Origin: Candidatus Abyssobacteria bacterium SURF_5
GTDB taxonomy: Bacteria > Abyssobacteria > SURF-5
Length of the DNA stretch: 64,000 bases
NCBI GenBank assembly: GCA_003598085.1
Contig: QZKU01000042.1
Coordinates: 1 to 64,000, forward strand
Reading direction: 5' to 3'
Shown: positions 16,716 to 24,846 of the stretch, one piece after another
How positions within the stretch are numbered: position 1 is the first letter of the stretch
Layout of the letters: each line of letters starts with the position of its first letter
Translations under genes and position numbers: made by a program
The notes under the pieces: generated by a model
Seen by the model: the letters and a program-made list of their open reading frames with translations, nothing else
What the model was told of the DNA's origin: nothing
The model's database searches: none

Positions 16716-18126
16716 GTTCTGCGGAAGGATTCTCGTGAAGGCCATATTTCTTGATGTTGCGCCACACCGTAGTGCGCGTGACGCCGAGGAGTCTGGCCGC
16801 TTTAGCTTTGTTCCATCCGGCTTTGGCGAGTGCGCTTTGGAGTGTTTCCCTGGTGATGGTGCCGGTAACTGAGGGGGTGCCGGAATCGGTTGCGTGGCAA
16901 ACAGGGCACGGCGAAATCTCTATGGGGAGAAGGTCCGGCGTGATGATCCTGCTTTTGGCGAGCACGAAGGCATGTTCGATCGCATTTTCAAGCTCGCGAA
17001 TGTTACCGGGCCACGCGTATGACATCAGGGTTCGAAGTGCGTCGGGATTTATTCCCCCGACAGGTTTCCCGGTCTGTTGGCGGAATTTCTGTATGAAGTG
17101 TTCAACCAGAAGAGGGATATCGTCTTTTCGTTCGGATAGAGGGGGAAGAAAGAGTGATACGACCTTGAGGCGATAATAGAGGTCGTCCCGAAAGGTTCCC
17201 TCTTTCATGAGTTGTCTGAGGTCCTGGTGCGTGGCGGCGATGATGCGGACGTCTACATGAAGGGGCTTGATATCTCCGACCCGTTCTATCACTTTCTCCT
17301 GGAGTGCGCGGAGCAGTTTCACCTGCACATTGAGAGAAATATCTCCTATTTCATCCAGGAAAAGGGTGCCGCCATTTGCCAGTTCGAAGCGTCCAATTTT
17401 ATCGCGGATGGCGCCAGTAAAAGCGCCGCGGACATGGCCGAACAATTCGCTTTCGAGCAGATTTTCCGAGAGGGCGGCGCAATTCAGCTTGACGAAGGGA
17501 CCGTCCGCGCGGAGGCTCTTGAAATGCAGGGCGCTGGCAACGAGTTCCTTGCCGGTTCCACTTTCGCCGAAGATGAGGACGGATGCGGATGTGGGCGCCA
17601 CGTCTTCAATGAGGTTGTAAACCTCCTGCATGCGCGCGTCCTTGCCGATGATACCCTCGAATTTGTGGCGTTCCCTCAGCTCTCTGCGGAGGAGGCGGAC
17701 TTCCTCTTGGGCCCGTTTAAGGTTTGTTATATCGGTCAGGTTTTCGACTCCGCCGATGATGTTTCCGTTTTTGTCCCTAAGCACTCGCGCATTTTTCAGG
17801 AGAGTCACGAAGTGTCCGTCTTTGGTTCGGATGGTGCACTCGTTGTTAGAGACCTCGCCTTTTTCAAATAATCCACAACTGCGGATGCCGTCAACGCAGT
17901 TGGTGCCGAGACAATTATCTCCCTCAAGAATGTCGCAGTTTTTTCCGATGACATCTTCTGCGGTGTAGCCGGTGATTCTTTCGGCACCCTTATTCCAGAA
18001 CGTAATGGTTCCATCGAGATCGACGGTGAACAAGCCATCGGCCATGGTGTCGCAGATGACCTCGAGCAAGGGAGGTCGCAGCGAGGCGGCTGCCTTTTTG
18101 TTTGTGTTATCTTGTCTGACTTTCAC
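16711..18126 (-). CDS. PAS-type sigma-54 activator (NtrC family)
   Basis: This 471-residue regulator has an N-terminal PAS domain (about 20-135), an AAA+ sigma-54-interaction domain (about 160-395) and a Fis-type helix-turn-helix (about 425-465, [20 protein letters not shown]). The AAA+ part is intact: Walker A GESGTGKE, the GAFTGA loop that contacts sigma-54, Walker B LFLDEIGD. It has no receiver domain. The PAS domain contains a cluster of cysteines (64, 72, 77, 84, 97), suggesting redox, metal or cluster sensing rather than phosphorylation. It lies directly upstream of a sigma-54 promoter with two palindromes on the same strand, which it very probably controls. Confidence 0.92.
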   Translation of the reverse strand: MKVRQDNTNKKAAASLRPPLLEVICDTMADGLFTVDLDGTITFWNKGAERITGYTAEDVIGKNCDILEGDNCLGTNCVDGIRSCGLFEKGEVSNNECTIRTKDGHFVTLLKNARVLRDKNGNIIGGVENLTDITNLKRAQEEVRLLRRELRERHKFEGIIGKDARMQEVYNLIEDVAPTSASVLIFGESGTGKELVASALHFKSLRADGPFVKLNCAALSENLLESELFGHVRGAFTGAIRDKIGRFELANGGTLFLDEIGDISLNVQVKLLRALQEKVIERVGDIKPLHVDVRIIAATHQDLRQLMKEGTFRDDLYYRLKVVSLFLPPLSERKDDIPLLVEHFIQKFRQQTGKPVGGINPDALRTLMSYAWPGNIRELENAIEHAFVLAKSRIITPDLLPIEISPCPVCHATDSGTPSVTGTITRETLQSALAKAGWNKAKAARLLGVTRTTVWRNIKKYGLHENPSAEP

Positions 18127-18370
18127 GGGAAAACCTTCGCGACAGGTTTGGGTCTTTCGTGCTCAAGAGCATGTTACCATATCTCATTCACCGTTTCAAT
18201 GAAGTCGAGACCAAGGCCTTTCTCTCCGGTAAGAACTCTGATAGAGGGCCGGGGAAAGGAATGTTAAGTTTTAAGTAGGGAGGAAAAACAAGGGTCCAGA
18301 GAATGTGCAGCGAGAGACTCTATCAAGAATCCCGTCGCCCGGCGGGTTTTGCAGGAGAAGGAGGAATCGC

Positions 18371-19594
18371 ATGGAATATATAGATCTTATAACGCTCGAT
18401 GATTTGAGGATACTTGCGGAAAAACGAGAGGAATACTGCGTGTCGCTGTACATGCCGATGCAGCGAATGGCGAAGGAAACGCGGCAGAATCCTATCCTCT
18501 TGAAGAACCTGATAGGAAAAGCGGAGGAAGAATTAATCGCGCTCGGGATGCGACGCCCGGAGGCAGGCGGTTTTCTCAAAAAGGCTCGTTCTTACTTAGG
18601 TGAAGGGCCGTTTTGGCAGCATCAGAGCGATGGGTTGGCAATGTTTATCACCCGCGACGACACTCGTGCGTTTCGAGTACCGGTTCCCTTTACCGATCTG
18701 GTTGTAGTGACCGATCGATTTCACCTCAAGCCCATGTTGGCGCTGTTCACCGGCGATGGGCGTTACTATGTGCTTGCCCTGAGCCAGAATGAAGCGCGTT
18801 TGTTTCACTGCACGCGTTATTCAGCCCACGAGGTGCGTGTTGATGGGATGCCCAGAGGGCTTGCGGATGCTTTGAAATACGACGTTCTGGAAAAGCATCT
18901 TCAATTCCACACGCGAACGCCGGCGATACAGGGAGGCGGCCGGGCTTTTTCATCGGGCGCGAAAGAGGGCAAGAGACCGGCGATTTTTCACGGCCACGGC
19001 TCCGGAACGGATGATGAGAAGGACCGGATCATGCAGTACTTTCTGCAGGTGGATCGCATCCTTCAAAAGGTGCTGTACAGAGATCAGGCGCCATTGGTAC
19101 TGGCGGGCGTGGAGTATCTGTTTTCCATCTATCGGGCGGCCAATAGCTATCAGTACCTGCTTGATGATGGGGTCGGTGGAAACCCGGAGATATTGAAACC
19201 TGAAGAGCTGCGGCAGCAGGCGTGGGCAGTGGTTGCACCCCATTTTTCCGAGACCCAGGCTAAGGCCGGCGAGCGATTCATGCAGGAACTGGGGACGGGG
19301 CACGCGTCAAAGGATATCAAGGAGATTCTTCGGGGTGCGTCACAGGGGCGGGTGGACACGCTACGTCTCTGGCTTGGGGGCCGCTGGGAATGTAAGTTTG
19401 TACCGGTTGGCTTGCAGGTTTGGGGCGTTTTCACCAATGGAGGGGTGCACGTGCACGAGAAGGAAGAGCCGGGCGATGAGGACCTGCTTGATGTTGCCGC
19501 CATCCAGACAGTGCTCAATGGCGGGACAGTGTATGCGGTGAAGCCGGAAGAGGTGCCGGGCGGTTCGCCTCTGGCGGCCATTTTCAGATACTGA
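18371..19594 (+). CDS. Bacterial eRF1-like (BaeRF) family protein
   Basis: The 407-residue protein resembles the bacterial archaeo-eukaryotic release factor (BaeRF) family. It has an alpha/beta N-terminal part (YCVSLYMPM), a middle domain (YYVLALSQNEARLFHCTRYSAHEV), a flexible Gly/His-rich loop (about 195-230) where eRF1 carries its GGQ tip, and a C-terminal RNase-H-like half (VLAGVEYLFSIYRAAN). A true GGQ is absent; QGGGR stands near its place. Family members are thought to act on ribosomes, some as hibernation-type factors, but this one is uncharacterised. AAGGAGGA six bases upstream fixes the start. Confidence 0.75.
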   Translation: MEYIDLITLDDLRILAEKREEYCVSLYMPMQRMAKETRQNPILLKNLIGKAEEELIALGMRRPEAGGFLKKARSYLGEGPFWQHQSDGLAMFITRDDTRAFRVPVPFTDLVVVTDRFHLKPMLALFTGDGRYYVLALSQNEARLFHCTRYSAHEVRVDGMPRGLADALKYDVLEKHLQFHTRTPAIQGGGRAFSSGAKEGKRPAIFHGHGSGTDDEKDRIMQYFLQVDRILQKVLYRDQAPLVLAGVEYLFSIYRAANSYQYLLDDGVGGNPEILKPEELRQQAWAVVAPHFSETQAKAGERFMQELGTGHASKDIKEILRGASQGRVDTLRLWLGGRWECKFVPVGLQVWGVFTNGGVHVHEKEEPGDEDLLDVAAIQTVLNGGTVYAVKPEEVPGGSPLAAIFRY

Positions 19595-19612
19595 ATATAC
19601 TCAAGGTAGAAC

Positions 19613-19951
19613 CTATGCCGCCGTTATTCTATCAAAGAAGCTGGTGAGGGAGGTTTCTTTCTGTTCGAGGACTTCCGCCAGTTCAGGCTCTGAGAATGCG
19701 TGCAGTTCATCCTCGTTGCCCTCTTCGGGAATCCATCCGAGCGAGACCCGTTTGAGCTTGCCCTGCACCAGCACCAGGGTGAAGATGGTGGGTTTACCGA
19801 TAGCATGTCCGAGACCGAATTCCATTTCATCGAATTCCTCGAGTGTCTCCGGCACGTAGCGCACTTCAATTCCCAGTGATGACAACCACGGCACGTCCTT
19901 CAGCGGTTCAAGCTTTACCTCTCGGTCGATGTATTTTTGCAGGCGTTTCAT
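19613..19951 (-). CDS. Hypothetical 112-residue protein
   Basis: This small, strongly acidic soluble protein has no recognised family. It begins with a basic segment (MKRLQKYIDREVKLEPL), then predicted beta strands (GIEVRYVP, TIFTLVLVQGKLKRVSLGWIP) and ends with a Glu-rich helix. There are no cysteines and no signal peptide. It is 86 bases downstream of selD on the same strand and is probably the last gene of that operon. Confidence 0.6.
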   Translation of the reverse strand: MKRLQKYIDREVKLEPLKDVPWLSSLGIEVRYVPETLEEFDEMEFGLGHAIGKPTIFTLVLVQGKLKRVSLGWIPEEGNEDELHAFSEPELAEVLEQKETSLTSFFDRITAA

Positions 19952-20037
19952 TATTCGAGCCTCCAGCTCATTGGAATTCGGCAGACTGTTTCATGAAGTC
20001 GAGCCTCTTCGTGCGAGTTACGTCTATGCGGCGTCTG

Positions 20038-21084
20038 TCAAGGCTCGACAAGGATGCAGCATGCAGGGTCTTTTTCGATTCGTCCGATGACGACAGCGGC
20101 CTGTATGCCGGCCTCATGCAACGTGAAGAGCATCTGTGACGCCTTTTCCGGCGACACGGCGATGAGGAGGCCCCCGGAGGTTTGCGCGTCGCAGAGAGCG
20201 AGGCGGACAGGCTCCTTGACGTCTTCGTGCCATCGGGTCACGTCATCGGCATATTTCTTGTTCGACAAGCTGCCGCCGGGCACGCATTCCTCCTTGATGA
20301 GTCTCCAGATCTCCTCCATGATGGGCACCTTCGAGGCATTGATCCGGGCGGCCACTTTACTTGAGGAAATCATCTCATGCAGATGTCCGAGCAACCCGAA
20401 ACCGGTGATATCGGTGCAGGCGTTCGCGCCGACCTCGACCATCACTTCCGAGGCTTTCTTATTCAGCGCAGCCATGAGGGCGGTCACTTTTTGGATGGTT
20501 TCCGGCGGCACCTCGCCGGCTTTAATTCCGGTGGTGATGATACCGGTGCCGAGCGGCTTGGTCAAGATCAAGAGATCTCCGGCGCGTGCGGTTGAATTTC
20601 TCACGATCTTATCGGGCGCGACGATTCCGGTGACAGCGAGTCCGTATTTCGGCTCCTGATCGACGACGGTGTGGCCGCCCACAATCGCTATGCCCGCTTC
20701 CGCCGCCTTGTCGATACCGCCCCTAAGGATTTCCGCGAGGAGCGAGATCGGGCGATCCTTCGTGGGGAATCCGACGAGGTTGAGGGCGAAAAGGGGCCTT
20801 GCTCCCATGGCGTAGATGTCTGATAACGAGTTTGCGGCCGCGATCCGTCCGAAATCGTATGGATTATCCACGATGGGCGTAAAGTAGTCGGCGGTTTGTA
20901 CAATCGCGGTTTTGTCATCGAGACGGAAGACGGCTGCATCGTCGGCGGTATCGGCGCCGACGAGTATCCTCGGGTCGGTCGCGGGGGGCAGGAGGCGCAG
21001 GACCTGCGCCAGGTCGGCCTGGCTGGCCTTACAAGCTCACCCGCCGCTGGTGGTCAGCGCTGTCAGCCTGATCTTGTCTTCCAT
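20038..21084 (-). CDS. selD: Selenide, water dikinase with in-frame Sec (UGA)
   Basis: SelD makes selenophosphate from selenide and ATP for selenocysteine and selenouridine synthesis. The complete gene is 348 residues and runs through an in-frame TGA at 21037-21039. The reconstructed N-terminus is MEDKIRLTALTTSGG-U16-ACK19, the family active site in which U16 and Lys19 match Cys17 and Lys20 of E. coli SelD. The frame continues VGADTADDAAVF, QTADYFTP, NPYDFGRIAAAN, GGHTVVDQEPKYG and DITGFGLLGHLHE without a break. A start after the TGA would lose the catalytic residues. A hairpin follows the UGA (21008-21023). It is third in a minus-strand operon, 11 bases after a HAD phosphatase gene. Confidence 0.93.
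21008..21023 (-). promoter_or_regulatory. Candidate bacterial SECIS hairpin in selD
   Basis: On the coding strand GCCAGG-CCGA-CCTGGC forms a perfect six-base-pair stem with a four-base loop. The loop is at +20 to +23 after the UGA, within the window where SelB-binding SECIS loops lie in bacteria. Loop identity cannot be checked by eye. Confidence 0.55.
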
Positions 21085-21095
21085 GGTTGTCCTCT

Positions 21096-21743
21096 TCAGA
21101 ATCTGGTGACGGACCAGCCGCGCCTGGCGGCTTCGGCCTCGAGCATGCGGTCGGGATTCACCGGGCAGGGGTAGCCGACGCGCTCGAGCACGGGGAGATC
21201 GGTATAGCTGTCGGTATAGAAATAGCAGTCGCTCAGGTTGAGGCCTTTTTCATTGGCGAACTGTTCGGCCCAATACAGTTTTCCCTCTCCGTAACAATAC
21301 GGCTCGACGAGCTTGCCGGTGAAACAGCCGTCTTTGACAATAAGGTGCGTGCACAGTCCGTGATCGATCCGAAGATATTTTTTCACCGGGTTCACCGTGT
21401 ACGGGGTTGCCGCGGAAAGGATGGCCAGCACGTGCCCCTTGGCGCGATGTTGGTTCACCACCTCGACGGCGCGCGGAGAAATGTAATGGCGCACCATCTC
21501 GTGAAACCAGCGGTCGCAGAGTTCGATCATTTCAGGCTCGGACATTCCGGTGATCTTACGGACTTCGCGTTCGGCGAGCGAGCGGATATCGAGCGTGTTC
21601 ATCCGGTATCGAAGCCAGAAATAAAGCGCTTTGGCGGTATCGAGGAAGCTTGCGCGTCCGTTCTGACGAAGAAATTTGTACCAGAGCAATCCGGTGCTTT
21701 TTGTTATAAGAGTATTATCCAGATCAAAGAAGACGCCCGTCAT
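21096..21743 (-). CDS. HAD-superfamily IB phosphatase (SerB-like)
   Basis: The 215-residue soluble hydrolase has the HAD motifs: FFDLDNTL at the N-terminus (nucleophile and acid/base Asp pair), SAATPYT as motif II and SYTDLPVL as the motif III/IV acidic pair, with GKLYWAEQF supplying the Lys region. Subfamily IB includes phosphoserine phosphatase and other small-metabolite phosphatases; the substrate cannot be told. It sits between the isomerase-like gene and selD with gaps of 18 and 11 bases. Confidence 0.85.
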   Translation of the reverse strand: MTGVFFDLDNTLITKSTGLLWYKFLRQNGRASFLDTAKALYFWLRYRMNTLDIRSLAEREVRKITGMSEPEMIELCDRWFHEMVRHYISPRAVEVVNQHRAKGHVLAILSAATPYTVNPVKKYLRIDHGLCTHLIVKDGCFTGKLVEPYCYGEGKLYWAEQFANEKGLNLSDCYFYTDSYTDLPVLERVGYPCPVNPDRMLEAEAARRGWSVTRF

Positions 21744-21761
21744 GATTCAGAACCAATCGAC

Positions 21762-22613
21762 TTATCGAAGGCTGCCATTCGACACGTATTTTTCAGCCGC
21801 GGCCATGGCTGCGCCTGCCACTTCGATGGCGCTCATATCCAGCAGCCTCGGCGAAAGGACTTTCAGGGAAACGGCTCCCGAGAATCCTGAGGACGCGACT
21901 GCCGAGAGCATGGCTTCCAGGTCTGCCTTTCCCTCGCCCGGCAGGAGTCGGGCGGTATCGGTAATAAGCGGAAGCGGCACGTCGCCGCAATCGCTCAGCC
22001 GCATGACGAAGATTTTTGCGGGGTCGAGCGAGGTGATAATCCCGGGTTCGGCGCCGACGATGTGAAGATCAAAAGTATCCAGAACAAGTCCGGCTCGCCG
22101 CGCCTTGTGATATTCCACCGCCTTGATCGCGCCGGCAAGGGTATTGATCGAGCACCAGGAGAACCCCCTGAAGGCCAGTGCGACGCCGACGCCCTCCGGC
22201 TCGACAACATCGAGCACAGCTCCGAGCGATAATCTAATTTCCTCCGCGAGTGCGTCGGAGCCGGTTCCTCTGGGCTTGACCGAGCCGCTGACGACGAGGT
22301 ATGGGCAATTGAGTGCGCGCGCAACGGCGGCGAGATGCGCGCAACGACCGCGAAGTTCCGCGGCCTGAGCAGGCGTGCAAAAAGTAATCGACTCGATATC
22401 CCCGATGCTTGATACGCGCATGCGGCTCTCGTCGAGCAGCTTTCGCAAATCCTCTATCGAATTGTTCTTCAGATATGTCTCCAGCGGGTCAACCCAGAGT
22501 TCGACGAATTCGAAACCGGCCTCTGCGGCGGCAGCGATTCCGCTCTTGATATCGGCTCTCAAGAGAGTGATCAGGTTGAGGCTCGGACGCAACTCTTTCG
22601 CAGATTTGGTCAT
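21762..22613 (-). CDS. Sugar-phosphate isomerase/epimerase-like TIM barrel
   Basis: This 283-residue protein has the xylose-isomerase-like/AP-endonuclease-2 TIM barrel pattern: AGFEFVELWVDP near the N-terminus, LNCPYLVVSGS, VALAFRGFSWCSIN, GLVLDTFDLHIVG, DPAKIFVMRLSDC and LLPGEGKADLE. Expected metal ligands (Glu, Asp, His in strands 4 to 8) are partly recognisable. The substrate is unknown. It is the first gene of the operon ending with selD, preceded by a good promoter at 22669-22697. Confidence 0.75.
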   Translation of the reverse strand: MTKSAKELRPSLNLITLLRADIKSGIAAAAEAGFEFVELWVDPLETYLKNNSIEDLRKLLDESRMRVSSIGDIESITFCTPAQAAELRGRCAHLAAVARALNCPYLVVSGSVKPRGTGSDALAEEIRLSLGAVLDVVEPEGVGVALAFRGFSWCSINTLAGAIKAVEYHKARRAGLVLDTFDLHIVGAEPGIITSLDPAKIFVMRLSDCGDVPLPLITDTARLLPGEGKADLEAMLSAVASSGFSGAVSLKVLSPRLLDMSAIEVAGAAMAAAEKYVSNGSLR

Positions 22614-22668
22614 CGGGAGTCCTAACGTGTTCCGATTGGAGCGACTTCAAAAAAACATTTACGCCTTT

Positions 22669-22697
22669 ATTCTAACATTCGGCATGATGAGCGTCAA
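22669..22697 (-). promoter_or_regulatory. Sigma-70-type promoter of the isomerase-HAD-selD operon
   Basis: The minus strand shows TTGACG (22697-22692), a 17-base spacer and TAGAAT (22674-22669), about 55 bases upstream of the first gene. Confidence 0.6.
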
Positions 22698-22878
22698 TTG
22701 AGAATTGCCGGGCCTGACAGAGACATCTGAAGAGAGATTCTTCGCTCCGCGATGAATGGCGTCCCAGCGTGGGAGAACGAATCGTTGCGGAGATAGGAGA
22801 AGAAGGAATGACGAGCATCCGACGAAAGTGACGATCGGTTGCGACTGTCTGATAAGTTCAAAATATTGAATAACGAAC

Positions 22879-22979
22879 AAAATATGGGGACAGAGACCAT
22901 ATTTTAAATGTAATGAAGTTAAATATATAAACGATAAAAATATGGTCTCTGTCCCCATATTTTGCTGTCCCCATATTTT
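22879..22979. repeat. 27-bp perfect inverted repeat plus a third half copy
   Basis: Arm 1 (22879-22905) and arm 2 (22937-22963) are exact 27-base reverse complements built from AAAATATGGGGACAGAGACC, separated by 31 AT-rich bases. A partial third copy (CTGTCCCCATATTTT, ending 22979) follows directly after arm 2. The structure resembles REP/BIME or mobile-element end sequences. No transposase is beside it. Confidence 0.85.
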
Positions 22980-22983
22980 GGGA

Positions 22984-23013
22984 TTGAGGGCTGCAAGAGA
23001 TGTATGGTATAAT
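22984..23013 (+). promoter_or_regulatory. Promoter of the membrane-TPR gene
   Basis: TTGAGG (22984-22989), an 18-base spacer and TATAAT (23008-23013). Transcription would start near 23020, only about six bases before the ATG at 23026, and there is no Shine-Dalgarno sequence. Confidence 0.55.
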
Positions 23014-23025
23014 TTTGTCTAAGTT

Positions 23026-24846
23026 ATGGCATATCAAACGATACCGGAGACGGGAAGAGCAAGCCGGGAAGTCTGTGGTCAGCACCGTGAAGGGAACGCC
23101 TGTATTTGGCCAGTGTTGCTGCTTCTCGGGGCGGCGGTAGCCGCGAATCTGACCGTTCTTGCGGGTGGCTTCATTTGGGACGACGGCTCGCTGATTGTCG
23201 GGAATCCGACCATCAAGCAGTGGGGCACGCTGCCCGACATCTTCAGCAAGCCCTTTCTCACCAAGTATTACCGGCCGGTAGTGCTTCTCTCGTTTGCGGC
23301 TGAATATGCAGTTTGGGGGCTGCAGCCGCTTGGGTATCACCTGACCAATCTCGTTCTTCATTGCGCAAACGTCTTATTGGTGTTCTTCCTATCACAGCGA
23401 TTCACGAGCAACCGAAGAGCCGCATTTCTGGGCAGTCTTCTTTTTGCCATTCATCCGGTGCACAAAGGAGTTGCCTACATTTCAGATCGGACGGGCCTGC
23501 TCGCGGCCTTTTTCTTTCTTGCGGCGCTACTTTTGTATATAGCATTTCGGGACGCAAGCCGGATTAGCCGCGCGGTTGGCTGTTATGTGATTTCGGTGGC
23601 TCTGTTTGCACTCGGAGCGTTTTCCAAGGAAGAGGCGCTGACGCTTCCGCTGATGCTTAGCGTAACGGACTTTGTCTTTTTTCGTGAGAGACTGAAACAG
23701 AATCCGTTGCGCGGGGCGGTTCCTTACATTCCGTTTCTCCTGGTGGCCGTGCTGTACGTATGGTTAAGGGGGCGCGCGGTCGATCTGCCCGTGGGTTTAA
23801 CGGCGGCGTTCTTGATCGAGCCTGTGCGGCGGATGATGACCATTCCATCGCTCTTGCTCCATTACCTTTCGCTGCTTGTGTTTCCCTTGCGGATTGATTA
23901 CGAAGCGCGATTTCCCTTGGTTGCCTCTGTGGCGGATGCCGGGGGATGGGCGGGGATGGCTGTGATTCTGCTTGTGACGTGCATGGCGCTCTTCCTTTAC
24001 AAGCGAGCGCCCGCCATAGCGTATGGGATACTCTGGTACCTTATTGTTTTCGGACCCATGAGCAACGTGATTCCGATTTTTCCGGAGGAGGCCGAACGGG
24101 AATTATTCAACCCCGTCCATTTTCTCTATCTGCCATCCATCGGCGCGTTCCTCTGTGCGGGAGTCGGTCTGGAAAAGATATTTACGGTGGTCGGGAGCAC
24201 TTCCTATCGTTTCCGCAGCGCCGTCTTTCGGCTTGCCATCGTCTTGATCACGTTATTTTTTTGCATGCTTTCGCTGAGACGAAACGTCATGTGGAGGAGC
24301 GACATCAGTCTTTTCAGTCATACGAATGAGATGCACCCTGACAGGATGGCGCTGAACCTTGCGGTCGCGTACATGGGCGCGGGCGAATTGCAGAAGGCAA
24401 TTCAGTTGTATGAACGTTCCGTCGCGCTCAGCCCGAATTCTGAAAAGGCGCACAACGGGCTCGGCGTCGCATATTTGAACGCCGGCATGCTCGACCATGC
24501 GATGCGCGAGTTCCTGAAAGGGATCGAATTGAAGCCCGATGACGCGACCGCATATGCGAATCTGGCGGTGGCATATGTGCAGAAGGGGTGGCTGCAAAAG
24601 GCGCTCGAGGCAAGTGAAAAAGCCGTGGAGCGCGCGCCTTCCTCTTCGTTGTTTCGAACCAACACGGCGCTGATCCTGGTCCAAATGCGAGAATGGGAGC
24701 GAGCGGAGGAAGAGTTGCTGGGCGCCATAGCCGCGGATCCGCAGGATGCTGAAGCGTACGGCGTTCTTGCAGACTTGCTTGAGCGCCGGGGAGATATCGA
24801 GCGGGCACAGGCGTATCGAAAAGAAGCGCTGCGCCTGCGAAATTGA
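23026..24846 (+). CDS. TMTC-like membrane protein with TPR repeats (copy 1)
   Basis: The 606-residue protein has about ten membrane helices (residues 25-430) and then four to five tetratricopeptide repeats (about 440-606: GELQKAIQLYERSVALSPNS and similar). The first large loop has the acidic WDD motif (GGFIWDDGSLIVGNP), then YYRPVVLLSF and GYHLTNLVLHCANVLLVF, the signature of bacterial relatives of TMTC proteins (GT-C-like O-mannosyltransferase type). The donor and acceptor are unknown. A near-identical layout follows immediately in the next gene, so this is a tandem duplication. Confidence 0.85.
   Translation: MAYQTIPETGRASREVCGQHREGNACIWPVLLLLGAAVAANLTVLAGGFIWDDGSLIVGNPTIKQWGTLPDIFSKPFLTKYYRPVVLLSFAAEYAVWGLQPLGYHLTNLVLHCANVLLVFFLSQRFTSNRRAAFLGSLLFAIHPVHKGVAYISDRTGLLAAFFFLAALLLYIAFRDASRISRAVGCYVISVALFALGAFSKEEALTLPLMLSVTDFVFFRERLKQNPLRGAVPYIPFLLVAVLYVWLRGRAVDLPVGLTAAFLIEPVRRMMTIPSLLLHYLSLLVFPLRIDYEARFPLVASVADAGGWAGMAVILLVTCMALFLYKRAPAIAYGILWYLIVFGPMSNVIPIFPEEAERELFNPVHFLYLPSIGAFLCAGVGLEKIFTVVGSTSYRFRSAVFRLAIVLITLFFCMLSLRRNVMWRSDISLFSHTNEMHPDRMALNLAVAYMGAGELQKAIQLYERSVALSPNSEKAHNGLGVAYLNAGMLDHAMREFLKGIELKPDDATAYANLAVAYVQKGWLQKALEASEKAVERAPSSSLFRTNTALILVQMREWERAEEELLGAIAADPQDAEAYGVLADLLERRGDIERAQAYRKEALRLRN

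Larger units (their letters stand above)
22614..23025. other. Divergent intergenic region with repeats
   Basis: The 412-base region holds the selD-operon promoter, a large inverted repeat (22879-22979) and the promoter of the membrane-TPR gene. Bases 22700-22860 show no gene; a run near 22731 (gagattcttcgctccg) looks like dispersed intergenic repeat sequence seen in other genomes, from memory only. Confidence 0.5.

Noticed and set aside
18343-18354. CCCG...CGGG-TTTT hairpin just before the BaeRF start as an attenuator
   Set aside because: The stem has only four pairs and its loop is GC-rich with competing pairings; it could be chance.
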